This document shows, one piece after another, positions 8,806-17,094 of a stretch of DNA of 64,000 bases. The number at the start of each line of letters is the position of its first letter. Within the stretch, counting starts at the first letter, position 1. The DNA is from Pelagomonas calceolata (taxonomy: Eukaryota > Sar > Pelagophyceae > Pelagomonadales > Pelagomonadaceae). A program made the position numbers and the translations under genes. Below the pieces are notes generated by a model. That model did no database searches and had not been told where the DNA came from. It saw only the letters and a program-made list of their open reading frames with translations. The stretch is taken from the NCBI GenBank assembly GCA_918797485.1, contig CAKKNE010000002.1, positions 4,492,501 through 4,556,500 on the forward strand, written 5' to 3'.

Positions 8806-9812
8806 GTGCTCCGATCAATGTGGCGCGCGAGGCATGTGGCGTCATGTGCCGCTGCTGCCTGGATCGGCAGCCGCGCGTCCGCGACGCCAGGACACCCTGC
8901 ACTCAAGCATGGCACTCCAATAAGCCATCGCACGCGCTACGACGAAAACTACGTGGTGCATTTTGACCAGCGAGCGCGAGACCCTTTGTGGGTGGTCGAG
9001 CGGCTGACGAAGCAGCGGCTCGACGCCGAGGCCGAGCACCCGCCAGGCCGCCGTGACGCGCGCTATCTGGAGGCCGCAGACGTGCCTGCCCGCCTGCGGT
9101 CGCGGCTCGCGCACTACAAGCACAGCGGATTCGATCGAGGCCACCTCGCGCCGGCGGCGGATCACCGCGGCTCCAGAGACGCTGTGCAGTGCCGAGGCGG
9201 CGTCCTCGATTGCGTCGATGGCGTCCCGGAGAAGCGTCAACCTCCACGCCATCGAGCAATGTCTCGCGCAGGTCGACGTTCTACCTCGACAACATGGCGC
9301 CGCAGGATAGTCTTCTCAACCGAGGACCCTGGCTGAAGCTTGAGGAGCTCTGCCGGAGCGTCGCTCAAGTCGCCGACGAGGTCTACGTCGTTTCAGGGCC
9401 GCTATTTCTGCCCGAACGAGAAAAGGACGGTCTGCGCATGCGGCATCGTGTGCTCGGCAGCCCGCCGAGCGTGACCTGGGTCCCGTCGCATTTTTTCAAG
9501 GTGGTGCTCGCCGAGCGAGGTGGCGTTTCGTACATCGGCTGCTTCGTTTTACCGAACGGGAAGTGCGACGACGACCTCTCAAGATGGCTCGTACCACTGG
9601 AGAACTTGGAAGCCGCCGCAGGACTGATTCCGTTCCCCGACGCGCTCACCGACGAAGCCGCGCGCGACGCCCTCGCCGCGGCGGAGGCGCACTGGTGCCC
9701 GCGCGGCGCCGGCGTCAATGCCGGCGTCGCGCGCGAACGGGCCGACATTCGCCATCTCTGCGACCTCCTGCCCGCAAACGCGCTCGCCGCGCGGAAGGCG
9801 CTCCCGCCGTAG
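8806..9812 (+). CDS. DNA/RNA non-specific endonuclease, EXOG/NUC1 type
   Basis: Exons 8806-9188 and 9272-9812, 307 codons, phase 2. A hydrophobic/basic N-terminus (MLRSMWRARHVASCAAAAW) fits a mitochondrial or membrane leader. The beta-beta-alpha-metal nuclease signature DRGHLAPAADH lies at 110-120, with catalytic His113. The exon join gives AVQSTFYLDNMAPQD, the conserved second motif with the Mg-binding Asn. Between them these make a standard EXOG/EndoG core that degrades DNA and RNA. The motif is complete only when the 83-nt intron is removed, which supports the splice. Dyad copy 4 lies 96 bp upstream. Confidence 0.85.
9189..9271 (+). other. Intron, 83 nt, keeps the introner hairpin
   Basis: Donor GTGCCGAG, acceptor CGCAG followed by GTCGACGT, phase 2. 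Inside, TCGATGGCGT (9215-9224) and ACGCCATCGA (9246-9255) form the perfect 10-bp hairpin also found inside full introners, while the terminal repeats are no longer visible. Confidence 0.75.
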
Positions 9813-9883
9813 CGGTTGTGAATGTAAAGATACGGTTGTGTGGATGTTATGCGTCCAGGGGGAGGAGGCGACAAGGGGGTGGC

Positions 9884-12118
9884 CTACGCGTCGTCCGCGC
9901 AGGGCGGGCACTCGTTTTGACCACTTTTCCCGTGGCCGTAGCGGCAGTCGGCGCCCCAGGAGCACGCGCCGCCGGCCAAGGCCCGGTCGTGGCTGAACTT
10001 GCAGTCGTCGCCGTTCTTGCACATGTCTCGGAGGAAGTAGCAGCACACGACGGCCTTCGGGTCCTTGCCTGAAAAGTTCCGCGGGACCTTCCGCTGCGGC
10101 GGCTTCTTGAAGCCCACGCGCGGCTGGGGGAAGTTCCGCTGGTATTTCTCGTTCTTCTCGCGCGACTCCGTCCGCACGGGGAAGAGCTTCTTCTTGCGCG
10201 GTTGTTCTGGAGAGTCTCCTTTGCCCCGGTTGGGGTGCTCGTAGAAGCCCCTCCCGCGGCCGCGCCCGCGGCCGCGGCCCTGGGAGCCTCGCTGATACCC
10301 GCCTTGGTAGAACGCGTTCTGGTGCGTCGGTGGGGCAAGAGGAGGCGGCACGAACAATTGGGGCACGAATTCGCCGTTCTGCACCGTGAGCTGCGTCGGC
10401 GCCGTGCCGTCGTCAACAGCGAGGCACCGCAGGAAGCAGACGTCCGGCCTGGATCTAGCGTCCGCTACCACTGTCTTCGCATGGGGTTGGACTGTTTTTA
10501 AGGCCGTGCCCGCGTCGTCGAGGACACCCAATCGCAACGCTAGCACTTCATGAGCGCCTCTAGCAGCCGCATGTGCTGGCGGTTCTCCGAGTCGCGCTCT
10601 TGAAGCCCTAGGTAAGCCGACAACGAGCCTACCTTCGACGAGATGCGCAGCCAGCAGCACCCTCAGATCAGCTAACGGTTGATTAGCGTCACCTCTGAGA
10701 GTAGGCAGTAGTGGCGCACAAGCAGCCAAGTCCGGGCAGGACTGCTCGACGAGCGGCGGAGCGTCGTTCCGCACGACAGCCAACCCTTGAGCTTCCAAGA
10801 ACGCACTTAACTCCAAGCGAGCTAATTCTTTGCCAAATTCATCATCAGACGCGTCCGTAGCCCGCGCCAGCACGGACCAGGGCACGGCGCACGGCGCCGC
10901 GTTCGCGACCGGCGCGAGCTCCCGCCCGACGTCGCACAGCTGCTCCATCTCTTTCTTCGAACCCAGCAGTAGTAGGGAGGGCGCCGCGATGTCCTCGAAG
11001 TGCTCGTTGACTAATCTAACGTCCGTCTCCGCCGTCAAGGGCGTGTTCAGGGCCTCGCGGCCCCAGCATTCTACTCTCACACCACCCTCGCCTAGTCTAG
11101 CAGACAGTTCGCGCTCCGCACCCAGAGGATCGTTCGCGTACTTGTGCGGGTCGCACTGCAGCACGAACGTGCCCACCCAGGAGCCCCGTTCCTTCCGTAA
11201 CGCTACACTGTCGAGAGGCATGTTCCTAGGTCTATCCGGACAAGCACACCCGGGCATGTGCGCGTGGACGCGCTGCCCGCAGGCCCAGGCCCGCGCCTCG
11301 CCGGCAGCTACCGGCGAGAAGAAGTGCTCCTGCTGGACGTAGGCGGACTCCTTGACCTGTGCGGGATACCGTCTCGCGTCGCGTCGACGGCGTCCGGGGC
11401 GACCGTACTCTCTCGTCGCGCCGCGTCGACGGCGACGGGCACGCGTGCAAAGAGGACGCCGCGTTCGTACAGGCGGTCGGCGCGGCTGCTGGGGCATCGG
11501 AGCTTGCACAGGTGGCGGCGGCGGCGGCGGCGCGGGCGGCGCCGCCGGCGGCGCGGGCGCCGGGGCGGCCGGGCCGATGCCGAAGGTCGCCAGTCGGTCC
11601 AACTGCGCGCGCCGCTCCGAGTTCTCCGAACTTCCATCAGTACTTTCAGGTGTGGTCTCAGAAACAGGAGCGGCGTCCGACGAGTCGGGCGTGACCGACG
11701 GCGTCTTGGACTTGGCTTGCGCCGGCGGCGGCGGCGCGCGGCGCAGTTCCATGGGCTTGGACGATCTAGCTTCGCTCAAGCGCGCCCCGTCGCGCGACCA
11801 CCTTTCTTGCTTCGGCGGGAGTTCGATGACCGTCCCGGTAGGGACCACATCTCTGGCGTTCGCGCGGCCGTGGTTGTCTATGAGCGTAAATTCGACCTCG
11901 GACCCTTGTTCCAGCGAAAGGAAGTCCTCACAATCGCGACTGCGGAAGTGGACGTGGAACTCGCGCGCGTTCGCCTTCGTCGATTTATGTCTCCTGAGAA
12001 ATCCGAAGCCGCCGTCTCCACTATCATAGTATTTTAGAGCATCGACGACGCCGATGAGCCGGTCCTCCTGGTTGTCGACGCGCTCCTGGGGCTCGGCGTG
12101 GGGGATGACGCCGGCCAT
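9884..12118 (-). CDS. Cold-shock-domain / CCCH zinc-finger RNA-binding protein
   Basis: Exons 12118-11471 and 11356-9884, about 706 codons. Residues about 20-100 form a cold-shock-like fold (GGFGFLRRHK, then REFHVHFRS, then GSEVEFTLID). Next come a Ser/Pro-rich linker and a proline run, then a long conserved-looking middle with CxC/His residues (HAHMPGCACPDRP). The C-terminus has an RGG-type GRGRGRGRGRGF block and a CCCH finger CYFLRDMCKNGDDCKFSH (C-x7-C-x5-C-x3-H, using the preceding Cys), followed by a second incomplete finger CSWGADCRYGH. The combination indicates an mRNA-binding or translation/decay regulator; the target is unknown. The ORF also reads through the intron because its length is a multiple of three. 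Confidence 0.75.
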   Translation of the reverse strand: MAGVIPHAEPQERVDNQEDRLIGVVDALKYYDSGDGGFGFLRRHKSTKANAREFHVHFRSRDCEDFLSLEQGSEVEFTLIDNHGRANARDVVPTGTVIELPPKQERWSRDGARLSEARSSKPMELRRAPPPPAQAKSKTPSVTPDSSDAAPVSETTPESTDGSSENSERRAQLDRLATFGIGPAAPAPAPPAAPPAPPPPPPPVQAPMPQQPRRPPVRTRRPLCTRARRRRRGATREYGRPGRRRRDARRYPAQVKESAYVQQEHFFSPVAAGEARAWACGQRVHAHMPGCACPDRPRNMPLDSVALRKERGSWVGTFVLQCDPHKYANDPLGAERELSARLGEGGVRVECWGREALNTPLTAETDVRLVNEHFEDIAAPSLLLLGSKKEMEQLCDVGRELAPVANAAPCAVPWSVLARATDASDDEFGKELARLELSAFLEAQGLAVVRNDAPPLVEQSCPDLAACAPLLPTLRGDANQPLADLRVLLAAHLVEGRLVVGLPRASRARLGEPPAHAAARGAHEVLALRLGVLDDAGTALKTVQPHAKTVVADARSRPDVCFLRCLAVDDGTAPTQLTVQNGEFVPQLFVPPPLAPPTHQNAFYQGGYQRGSQGRGRGRGRGRGFYEHPNRGKGDSPEQPRKKKLFPVRTESREKNEKYQRNFPQPRVGFKKPPQRKVPRNFSGKDPKAVVCCYFLRDMCKNGDDCKFSHDRALAGGACSWGADCRYGHGKSGQNECPPCADDA
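11357..11470 (-). other. Intron, 114 nt (frame-neutral)
   Basis: Inferred from an out-of-character Arg-rich stretch between PQQPRRPP and VKESAYVQQ. Donor GTACGAAC, acceptor CACAG followed by GTCAAGGA, phase 0. Contains two copies of GCCGTCGACGCG, a variant of the core word. Retention would add 38 residues without a stop. Confidence 0.55.
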
Positions 12119-12605
12119 GGTTCTTGCGCTGTTGTTTATTTGGTCGGTGCCTCCCCGCCGGGTCGCGCGCGCGCGCCGTCCGGCGGCTCTCTGGCCCTGC
12201 GAGAGAGTGCCTGCTCGCCCGAAGCAGGCTAGTTGCGGTCTCGCGCCGCTGTTTTTTGTGGGAGCGCTTTAACGCACACCTCTGGCGAGCTCCGAGCGCT
12301 GTCACACAGCCACCGGGTGCGCTGGCTGGCTGCTTTCGGCCAGCGACTGTGAAACTTTGTGGAGGGGAAATGCTAGTGTCTTACAGGCCGCTAGCGTGCC
12401 GAAACGCGACCTCTCCGCCAAAGACCTCTGCCCCAGCCGTCGCGAGGCCTGTGGGGACGCGTCGGCGCCGGGGGCAGAGATGCTCGCTTCGAAGCGCCAG
12501 CAAAGCCAGCACACGTAATTCAGGGGCCAACGCGTCCCTCGAACATCCCTACAAACAGTCGGCGGTGGGAAGCCTAGCCCCGGAGGCGTTGGTTTCTAGC
12601 CTACA
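12119..12605. other. Divergent promoter spacer
   Basis: 487 bp between divergent genes. It holds the dyad at 12370-12394; nothing else recognised. Confidence 0.45.
12370..12394. promoter_or_regulatory. CTAG dyad, copy 5
   Basis: TGCTAGTGTC and GCCGCTAGC half-sites (opposite orientation to copies 1-4), 212 bp from the cyclase start and 252 bp from the RNA-binding protein start. Confidence 0.6.
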
Positions 12606-14579
12606 ATGGGCAAGGGCTCGCACGATCCGCAAGCAAACGAACCGGCCAAGCTAGCCGCGCGGACGCTGACGATGAAGCGCAGCGCGTCGCGCGATTTATT
12701 GGGGGACGCCCTGGACTGCGCCGCCTCATGCATCGACGCCGCGGCGCTGGACGCGTACCGTTTAGATTATGCCTCGTCCGCGCTCGGCGTCCCGTTATCC
12801 GGACACTTCTTTACACTGCGTTTGCGTTTCGTTCGCACTCCCGCCGAGCTCTCGAGGCGTCGCCGGCGTGCCACGGGGCACGGAGAGCCACGGAGACGCC
12901 AAATCTCTGCAAAATCACACACCCGTGCCACGCCGCCAGCAAACCGCCAAAAAAAAAAACGCAGGTATCGATTGGGAGCGATGCGCGGCGCGAAGGGCGA
13001 GCAGCCGTCGGCCAACGACGACAAGGCCGCCATGATTCAAAGAGAATATGAGCTCACCGAGGCCCTCAAGAAGAAGACGGAGGAATTACATGCGGCCCAG
13101 CGCCAAGTGGAAGAATTGACGAGGGCTACGAGAGATCTTGATGCCGTGCGGGCGTCCTTCGCCACGGCCGATGCGGCTCTCGATCGCATCCAATTGACGG
13201 CGAGGAATAACCTCCGGGAGCGCATGGAGTCGCGTCGCACGAAGCGCGTCGCTCGCGTCGAGAAGGCCACCTCACAAGTAGCGAAGAACAGCGCCGCCGG
13301 ACCCATCGAAGGCTCCTCATACAGTTTCACGACGGGCGCGCCCGTCACGACGGAAGTGCTCGTCGCGAGAGGCGTCGTCGCGGCGCCGGAGCAGGCCGCC
13401 TTCGAGATCGTGCCGATGGCCTCGGCGTCGAGCCCCTTATTCGTCTTCACGGACGAGACCGTCAACAGCCTGTACGGCGACCGCTTCATTAGTGGATTTG
13501 AGCGCATGGGCTTTGTTGTCCATAGGATCGTGATCCCCGACGGCGAGGACGCGAAGACGCTGGAGGTCTACGCTGAATTAGCCGATCGCGTCTTGACCGT
13601 GGGCATTGATAAACTCTCAATCTTGATCTCGCTGGGAGGTGGGGCCGTCGCGAACGTGTGCGGCTTCATCGCGTCGACGTTGCATAGGGGTATTGGCCTC
13701 ATCCACTTCCCGACTACCTTACTCGCCCAGTGCGACGCCGCCATCAGCCATAAACAAGCAGTCAACGCGCCGCACGGCAAGAATTTGGTCGGGAGTTACT
13801 ATGCTCCGATCCGCATCGTCGTCGACCCTGATGTCTTGCAAACTCTAGATGACTGGTTGCTGCCGGACGGCATGGGCGAGATCGTCAAACACGCTCTCTG
13901 TCAGGATGCGACTCTGCTGAAGATGCTGGACGAGTACGACGGTCCACTGACGGATCCCGCCTTCTTGGAGCGGGTTGTTCGTCGAACGATCGAGTTGAAG
14001 TGTCAGGTTATTGATATTGATCCCAAGGAGAAGCGCGAGGCGGTGGTGCTCGTGTATGGGCATACGCTCGGCCATCCCATCGAGGCGATTTCGCATCGAC
14101 CGGGGAGTCTCTGTTGCTTGTCGCACGGGCAAGCGGTCGCGATTGGCTGCGTCGTCGCGGCGCGCGTCGCCGTGAAGATGGGTCTGTGTGATCATGCTGT
14201 GATACAAAGAACCGTGGACCTATGCAAGAAGTACGAGCTGCCTACGGTGGTTCCTGCGGATCAGTCCGTCGATAGAATTATGGCGAAACTACCGTACAAC
14301 AAGACGTGGACGCAAGAAGGTACCGTGATGGCTCTACTGGAGGACATTGGCCGGTTATTTAATGTCGACCAGTCGTATCTGCTACCCGTGTCGGAGTCCG
14401 TTATTAGAGAAGCTGTCACGGAGACGATGGCGCCCCCGGGCACCGTGATCAGAGGTGCCGGTAGTTCGGGCTTCTTACGCAGAAACAAGGTCTCGGCGAA
14501 CGACATCCTCGAGGCGGCGGACAAGCCTATTCCTGGCTCTGGTTGGGACAAGAATAGCGCCGTGCCGCACGCCTGTTAA
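12606..14579 (+). CDS. Sugar phosphate cyclase, 2-deoxy-scyllo-inosose synthase-like (DHQ synthase superfamily)
   Basis: Exons 12606-12754 and 12965-14579, 587 codons. The first about 165 residues are a helical, Arg/Lys/Glu-rich extension (EYELTEALKKKTEELHAAQ). The rest is a 3-dehydroquinate-synthase-type domain: ISLGGGAVANVCGFIAST (NAD-binding glycine motif), GIGLIHFPTTLLAQCDA, KQAVNAPHGKNLVGSYY, DGMGEIVKHAL, and GHTLGHPIEAISH with metal-ligand histidines. KQAVN...GKNLVG.YY is the pattern of 2-deoxy-scyllo-inosose synthases rather than the GKTAVN of true DHQ synthase, so it probably cyclises a sugar phosphate other than DAHP. Substrate unproven. The N-terminal extension is unusual for the family. 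Confidence 0.8.
   Translation: MGKGSHDPQANEPAKLAARTLTMKRSASRDLLGDALDCAASCIDAAALDAYRLDYASSALGVPLSGHFFTLRLRFVRTPAELSRRRRRATGHGEPRRRQISAKSHTRATPPANRQKKKRRYRLGAMRGAKGEQPSANDDKAAMIQREYELTEALKKKTEELHAAQRQVEELTRATRDLDAVRASFATADAALDRIQLTARNNLRERMESRRTKRVARVEKATSQVAKNSAAGPIEGSSYSFTTGAPVTTEVLVARGVVAAPEQAAFEIVPMASASSPLFVFTDETVNSLYGDRFISGFERMGFVVHRIVIPDGEDAKTLEVYAELADRVLTVGIDKLSILISLGGGAVANVCGFIASTLHRGIGLIHFPTTLLAQCDAAISHKQAVNAPHGKNLVGSYYAPIRIVVDPDVLQTLDDWLLPDGMGEIVKHALCQDATLLKMLDEYDGPLTDPAFLERVVRRTIELKCQVIDIDPKEKREAVVLVYGHTLGHPIEAISHRPGSLCCLSHGQAVAIGCVVAARVAVKMGLCDHAVIQRTVDLCKKYELPTVVPADQSVDRIMAKLPYNKTWTQEGTVMALLEDIGRLFNVDQSYLLPVSESVIREAVTETMAPPGTVIRGAGSSGFLRRNKVSANDILEAADKPIPGSGWDKNSAVPHAC
12755..12964 (+). 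mobile_element. Introner-like intron, 210 nt, diverged family
   Basis: Donor octamer GTACCGTT and post-acceptor octamer GTATCGAT match at 6 of 8; both encode the same AYRL junction, so splicing gives DAYRL once. Phase 2. Length equals that of the full introner-1 intron, but the ends are not the CTGTGTGG type; the 3' end is an A-run then CGCAG. The interior is 70 codons without a stop, so the unspliced form stays open. Probably a different or old introner family. Confidence 0.55.
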
Positions 14580-14882
14580 TGCTCACAGACAGAAAAGCCC
14601 TCCCTCCCCTCCCCCCCCCACCAACCACATACCCTGGTGCGCCTACCAAGGCGCCTCCGGCCTCAGACGACGCTATATACCGCTGAAAGCAAAATTCCCC
14701 TCCCGCGTCCGATGGGGGCCCCGACCCGGCTACACGCCGGTGCGGAGGTGTTAATAACTGGTTTTGATTATACTACTGTACGTGCGCACGCGGCGACGGG
14801 CGTCGCGGCATAAAAACGATGTCACGTCGATGTCTAACGTCGATGATGAATGATGGAGAAGGAATGATGAATTTTCGTGAAT
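14580..14882. other. Tail-to-tail 3' spacer
   Basis: About 300 bp between two convergent genes: a C-rich run followed by AT-richer sequence with ATTAATAACTGG-like stretches. No dyad and no hairpin recognised. Confidence 0.4.
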
Positions 14883-15935
14883 TCAGAGCGCCTCGCTCAG
14901 GACCCAGGCACTGAGGAGATGCCAGAGGCCGTGCGTGACGAGGTAGGAATTGTAGCGGCGGCGTTTCCGGCACGCGATCGCCACGGCGAAGAGGACAAAC
15001 GCGGTGGCCGCCGGCCAGACTGGCGCGGACCGCGCCGCGGCGGCGCCCACGGCGCTCGCGAGGGCGATGTCGCACCGGCTGAGTCGGTGCGTCCACAGAG
15101 GTCCGCGGAGGCAGCAGCAGCCCGTCTGGACACTGTGGAAAATTGTGGAGACGGCGGCCAGCGCCCCGACGCCCAGACGCGGCCAGCCCTGCAGCGACCA
15201 CGCGGCCACGACGTAGGCGACATTCGTCGCTAGGAACACAAAGCGAGCCGACCGCCCCAGCCCGGTCGGCGCCCACTCGCAGACTGTGGCCGGCGTCGCT
15301 ACGAATCCGAACGGTCGCCGGAGGCGCTGTTGCCGTAACGCGTGGCCGATATGGCGCACTTCGGGCGTCCACTCGTCCAACACGCACGATATGGAGATCT
15401 CATGTGCGTTGTTGATCAGTCCGGGGGCACACGTGAGCCAGGCGCACCTAGCAGCGTGCCGCCCGTCCGACGCGAAGAGATAGAAGCAGCCGAAGAAGAG
15501 GCTACACCCCCAGAGCTTGCCCGTCACCGAGTGGTACGCGGCGAGCCGCCCGAACTTTGCGTAGGCCACCGCCCACTGCAACAGATGCGACAGGACCGTT
15601 GCGAGGATGAGCGGCAGCTGATGTCTAAGCTCGGTCGCGTACCAGCGCAGGCTCACGACGACCATCGCCGAGTAGAACGCCGTATCTGCGCGTCCGTCCA
15701 ATTCTGCACCGAAGACGCTGCAGAGGTCTAGGCGCCGTGCTAGGTAGCCATCAGCCCCGTCCGATAGGCCACCGAGCACAAACATTGCACAGAAGGTAAT
15801 ATCTGGGCGCGTCTCCCAGTACGCGGCGACTAGCATTGGACCACATGCCAGCCGGAAGAGCGACAGGGCATTCGGGAGGTGTCGCAGGGCCGATCTGCTG
15901 CCTCTGTCTGCTGGGTGGGGCATTTGTTTGGGCAT
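14883..15935 (-). CDS. CDP-alcohol phosphatidyltransferase fused to a CREST-like membrane domain
   Basis: 350 residues, single exon. The CDP-alcohol phosphatidyltransferase signature is complete: DGYLAR at 62-67, then Gly76, Asp80 and Asp84 (DG-x2-AR-x8-G-x3-D-x3-D), in an N-terminal half that makes phosphatidylglycerol phosphate or a related phospholipid. The C-terminal half is another polytopic stretch with STIFHS, RCDIALAS and HGLWHLLSA; this Ser/His...Asp...His-x3-His arrangement recalls the CREST hydrolase superfamily (alkaline ceramidases, TMEM8-like). The first call is firm, the second tentative. A hydrophilic segment (about 183-220) joins them; no intron with matching phase was found there. 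Confidence 0.75.
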   Translation of the reverse strand: MPKQMPHPADRGSRSALRHLPNALSLFRLACGPMLVAAYWETRPDITFCAMFVLGGLSDGADGYLARRLDLCSVFGAELDGRADTAFYSAMVVVSLRWYATELRHQLPLILATVLSHLLQWAVAYAKFGRLAAYHSVTGKLWGCSLFFGCFYLFASDGRHAARCAWLTCAPGLINNAHEISISCVLDEWTPEVRHIGHALRQQRLRRPFGFVATPATVCEWAPTGLGRSARFVFLATNVAYVVAAWSLQGWPRLGVGALAAVSTIFHSVQTGCCCLRGPLWTHRLSRCDIALASAVGAAAARSAPVWPAATAFVLFAVAIACRKRRRYNSYLVTHGLWHLLSAWVLSEAL

Positions 15936-16074
15936 CGATGCCCTGAGGCTGCCGAGCCGCTACCACGGATCAGTAGCGGTCCGGAGGAAGCAGTTAGACG
16001 CCGGGAGGCAGCCCGCCGGGCCGCGAGCGCCGCACCCAGCCCCCCTTAAGCTTGGGCCGCTTGGCAGCCTCTTT

Positions 16075-16096
16075 CTAGTGTGTTACTGCCCCTAGC
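16075..16096. promoter_or_regulatory. CTAG dyad, copy 6
   Basis: CTAGTGTGTTACTGCCCCTAGC, between divergent genes: 99 bp upstream of the quinone reductase start, 140 bp from the phosphatidyltransferase start. Confidence 0.55.
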
Positions 16097-16194
16097 AAGC
16101 TCGGCTCCCACAAAATCGCTCCGAGCGCTGCCAAAAACACAAGCGGGCCACTCAGGAATCAAGGAAGGACGCCTGTCGACGCGATCAGCCACCC

Positions 16195-16968
16195 ATGAGC
16201 CGCAACCCGATGCTCGACACGCTCTGGCAATTCCTGCAAAGCGTCCGGGACGGGGGCCCCCACGCCGTGGCGAACCAGCTGTCGCAGGGCTGGGTCCCGC
16301 CACCAAAACAGACGGAACGGACGCGCAAGGTGCTGCTCGTCCACGCGCACCCGCTGCCGGGCTCGTTCTCGACAGCATTGGCGTCGGCGGTGCAGCGCGG
16401 CCTCGAGAAGGGCGGCGCCGAGGTCACTCACCTGAACCTCTACTCTATGAAATTCGACCCGCGCCTCAGCGCCGACGAGCGGCGGCGCTACCTCGGGCCG
16501 ACGGCCAAGGACCCGAAATTGCCGCCCTACCCGACGGTCCCACGCGACGTGCGACAGCATGTGGAGGCGCTGAAGACCCACGACGCCGTCGTGTTCGTGT
16601 ACCCGACGTGGTGGTTCAACGTGCCGGCCATGTTGAAAGGGTGGTTGGACCGCGTGTTTTTACCCGGCGTCGCCTTCAAGCTGCCTCATTTAGAACCGGC
16701 CGGCTCACCTGTGAGGGGAGGCCTCGTGCCCTGCCTCGACCACATCCAAAAAATGGGCATCGTCTCGACCTACGGCGCGCCGCGGCACATCACGAATGTT
16801 TGTGGAGACAACGGGCGGCAGATGCTCTGCCGCGCCATCCTGCCCCTGTTTTCTGCTGATTGCGCCGTGCACCACCACGGCCTCTACGAGATGGACTGCT
16901 GCGACGCGGCGCGGCGCGGCGCGTTTTTGAATGAGGTGGAGCGGTACTACGGGGAGGAGTTCCTCTGA
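16195..16968 (+). CDS. NAD(P)H:quinone oxidoreductase, NQO/MdaB flavodoxin-fold family
   Basis: 257 residues. After a 40-residue leader comes KVLLVHAHPLPGSFSTAL, the FMN/FAD phosphate-binding strand-loop of the NQO family, and then VVFVYPTWWFNVPAMLKGWL, the family hallmark (Y-P-x-W-W...P-A-x-x-K-G-W-x-D-R). Later THITNVCGDNG-like and CCDAARRG segments complete the flavodoxin fold. Members reduce quinones by two electrons with NAD(P)H. A plastid signal is not obvious; probably cytosolic. Intronless. Confidence 0.82.
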   Translation: MSRNPMLDTLWQFLQSVRDGGPHAVANQLSQGWVPPPKQTERTRKVLLVHAHPLPGSFSTALASAVQRGLEKGGAEVTHLNLYSMKFDPRLSADERRRYLGPTAKDPKLPPYPTVPRDVRQHVEALKTHDAVVFVYPTWWFNVPAMLKGWLDRVFLPGVAFKLPHLEPAGSPVRGGLVPCLDHIQKMGIVSTYGAPRHITNVCGDNGRQMLCRAILPLFSADCAVHHHGLYEMDCCDAARRGAFLNEVERYYGEEFL

Positions 16969-17094
16969 GCCGCGCCCTGTCGGAGAATCATGCTTGTGTA
17001 AATAATAGACTGTTATCACAACAACACCGGCGGCGACGTATGAGGGCCGGCCCCAGCCGGGTGGCTAGGCGGCCTAGCTCTGAGCAAAGCAACA

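Noticed and set aside
14640-14760. Possible tRNA-like segment with GGTTAC-type words
   Set aside because: No cloverleaf with matched acceptor and anticodon stems could be drawn.
15300-15420. An intron between the two halves of the phosphatidyltransferase/CREST-like gene
   Set aside because: No donor and acceptor pair with matching phase; the frame is open throughout.
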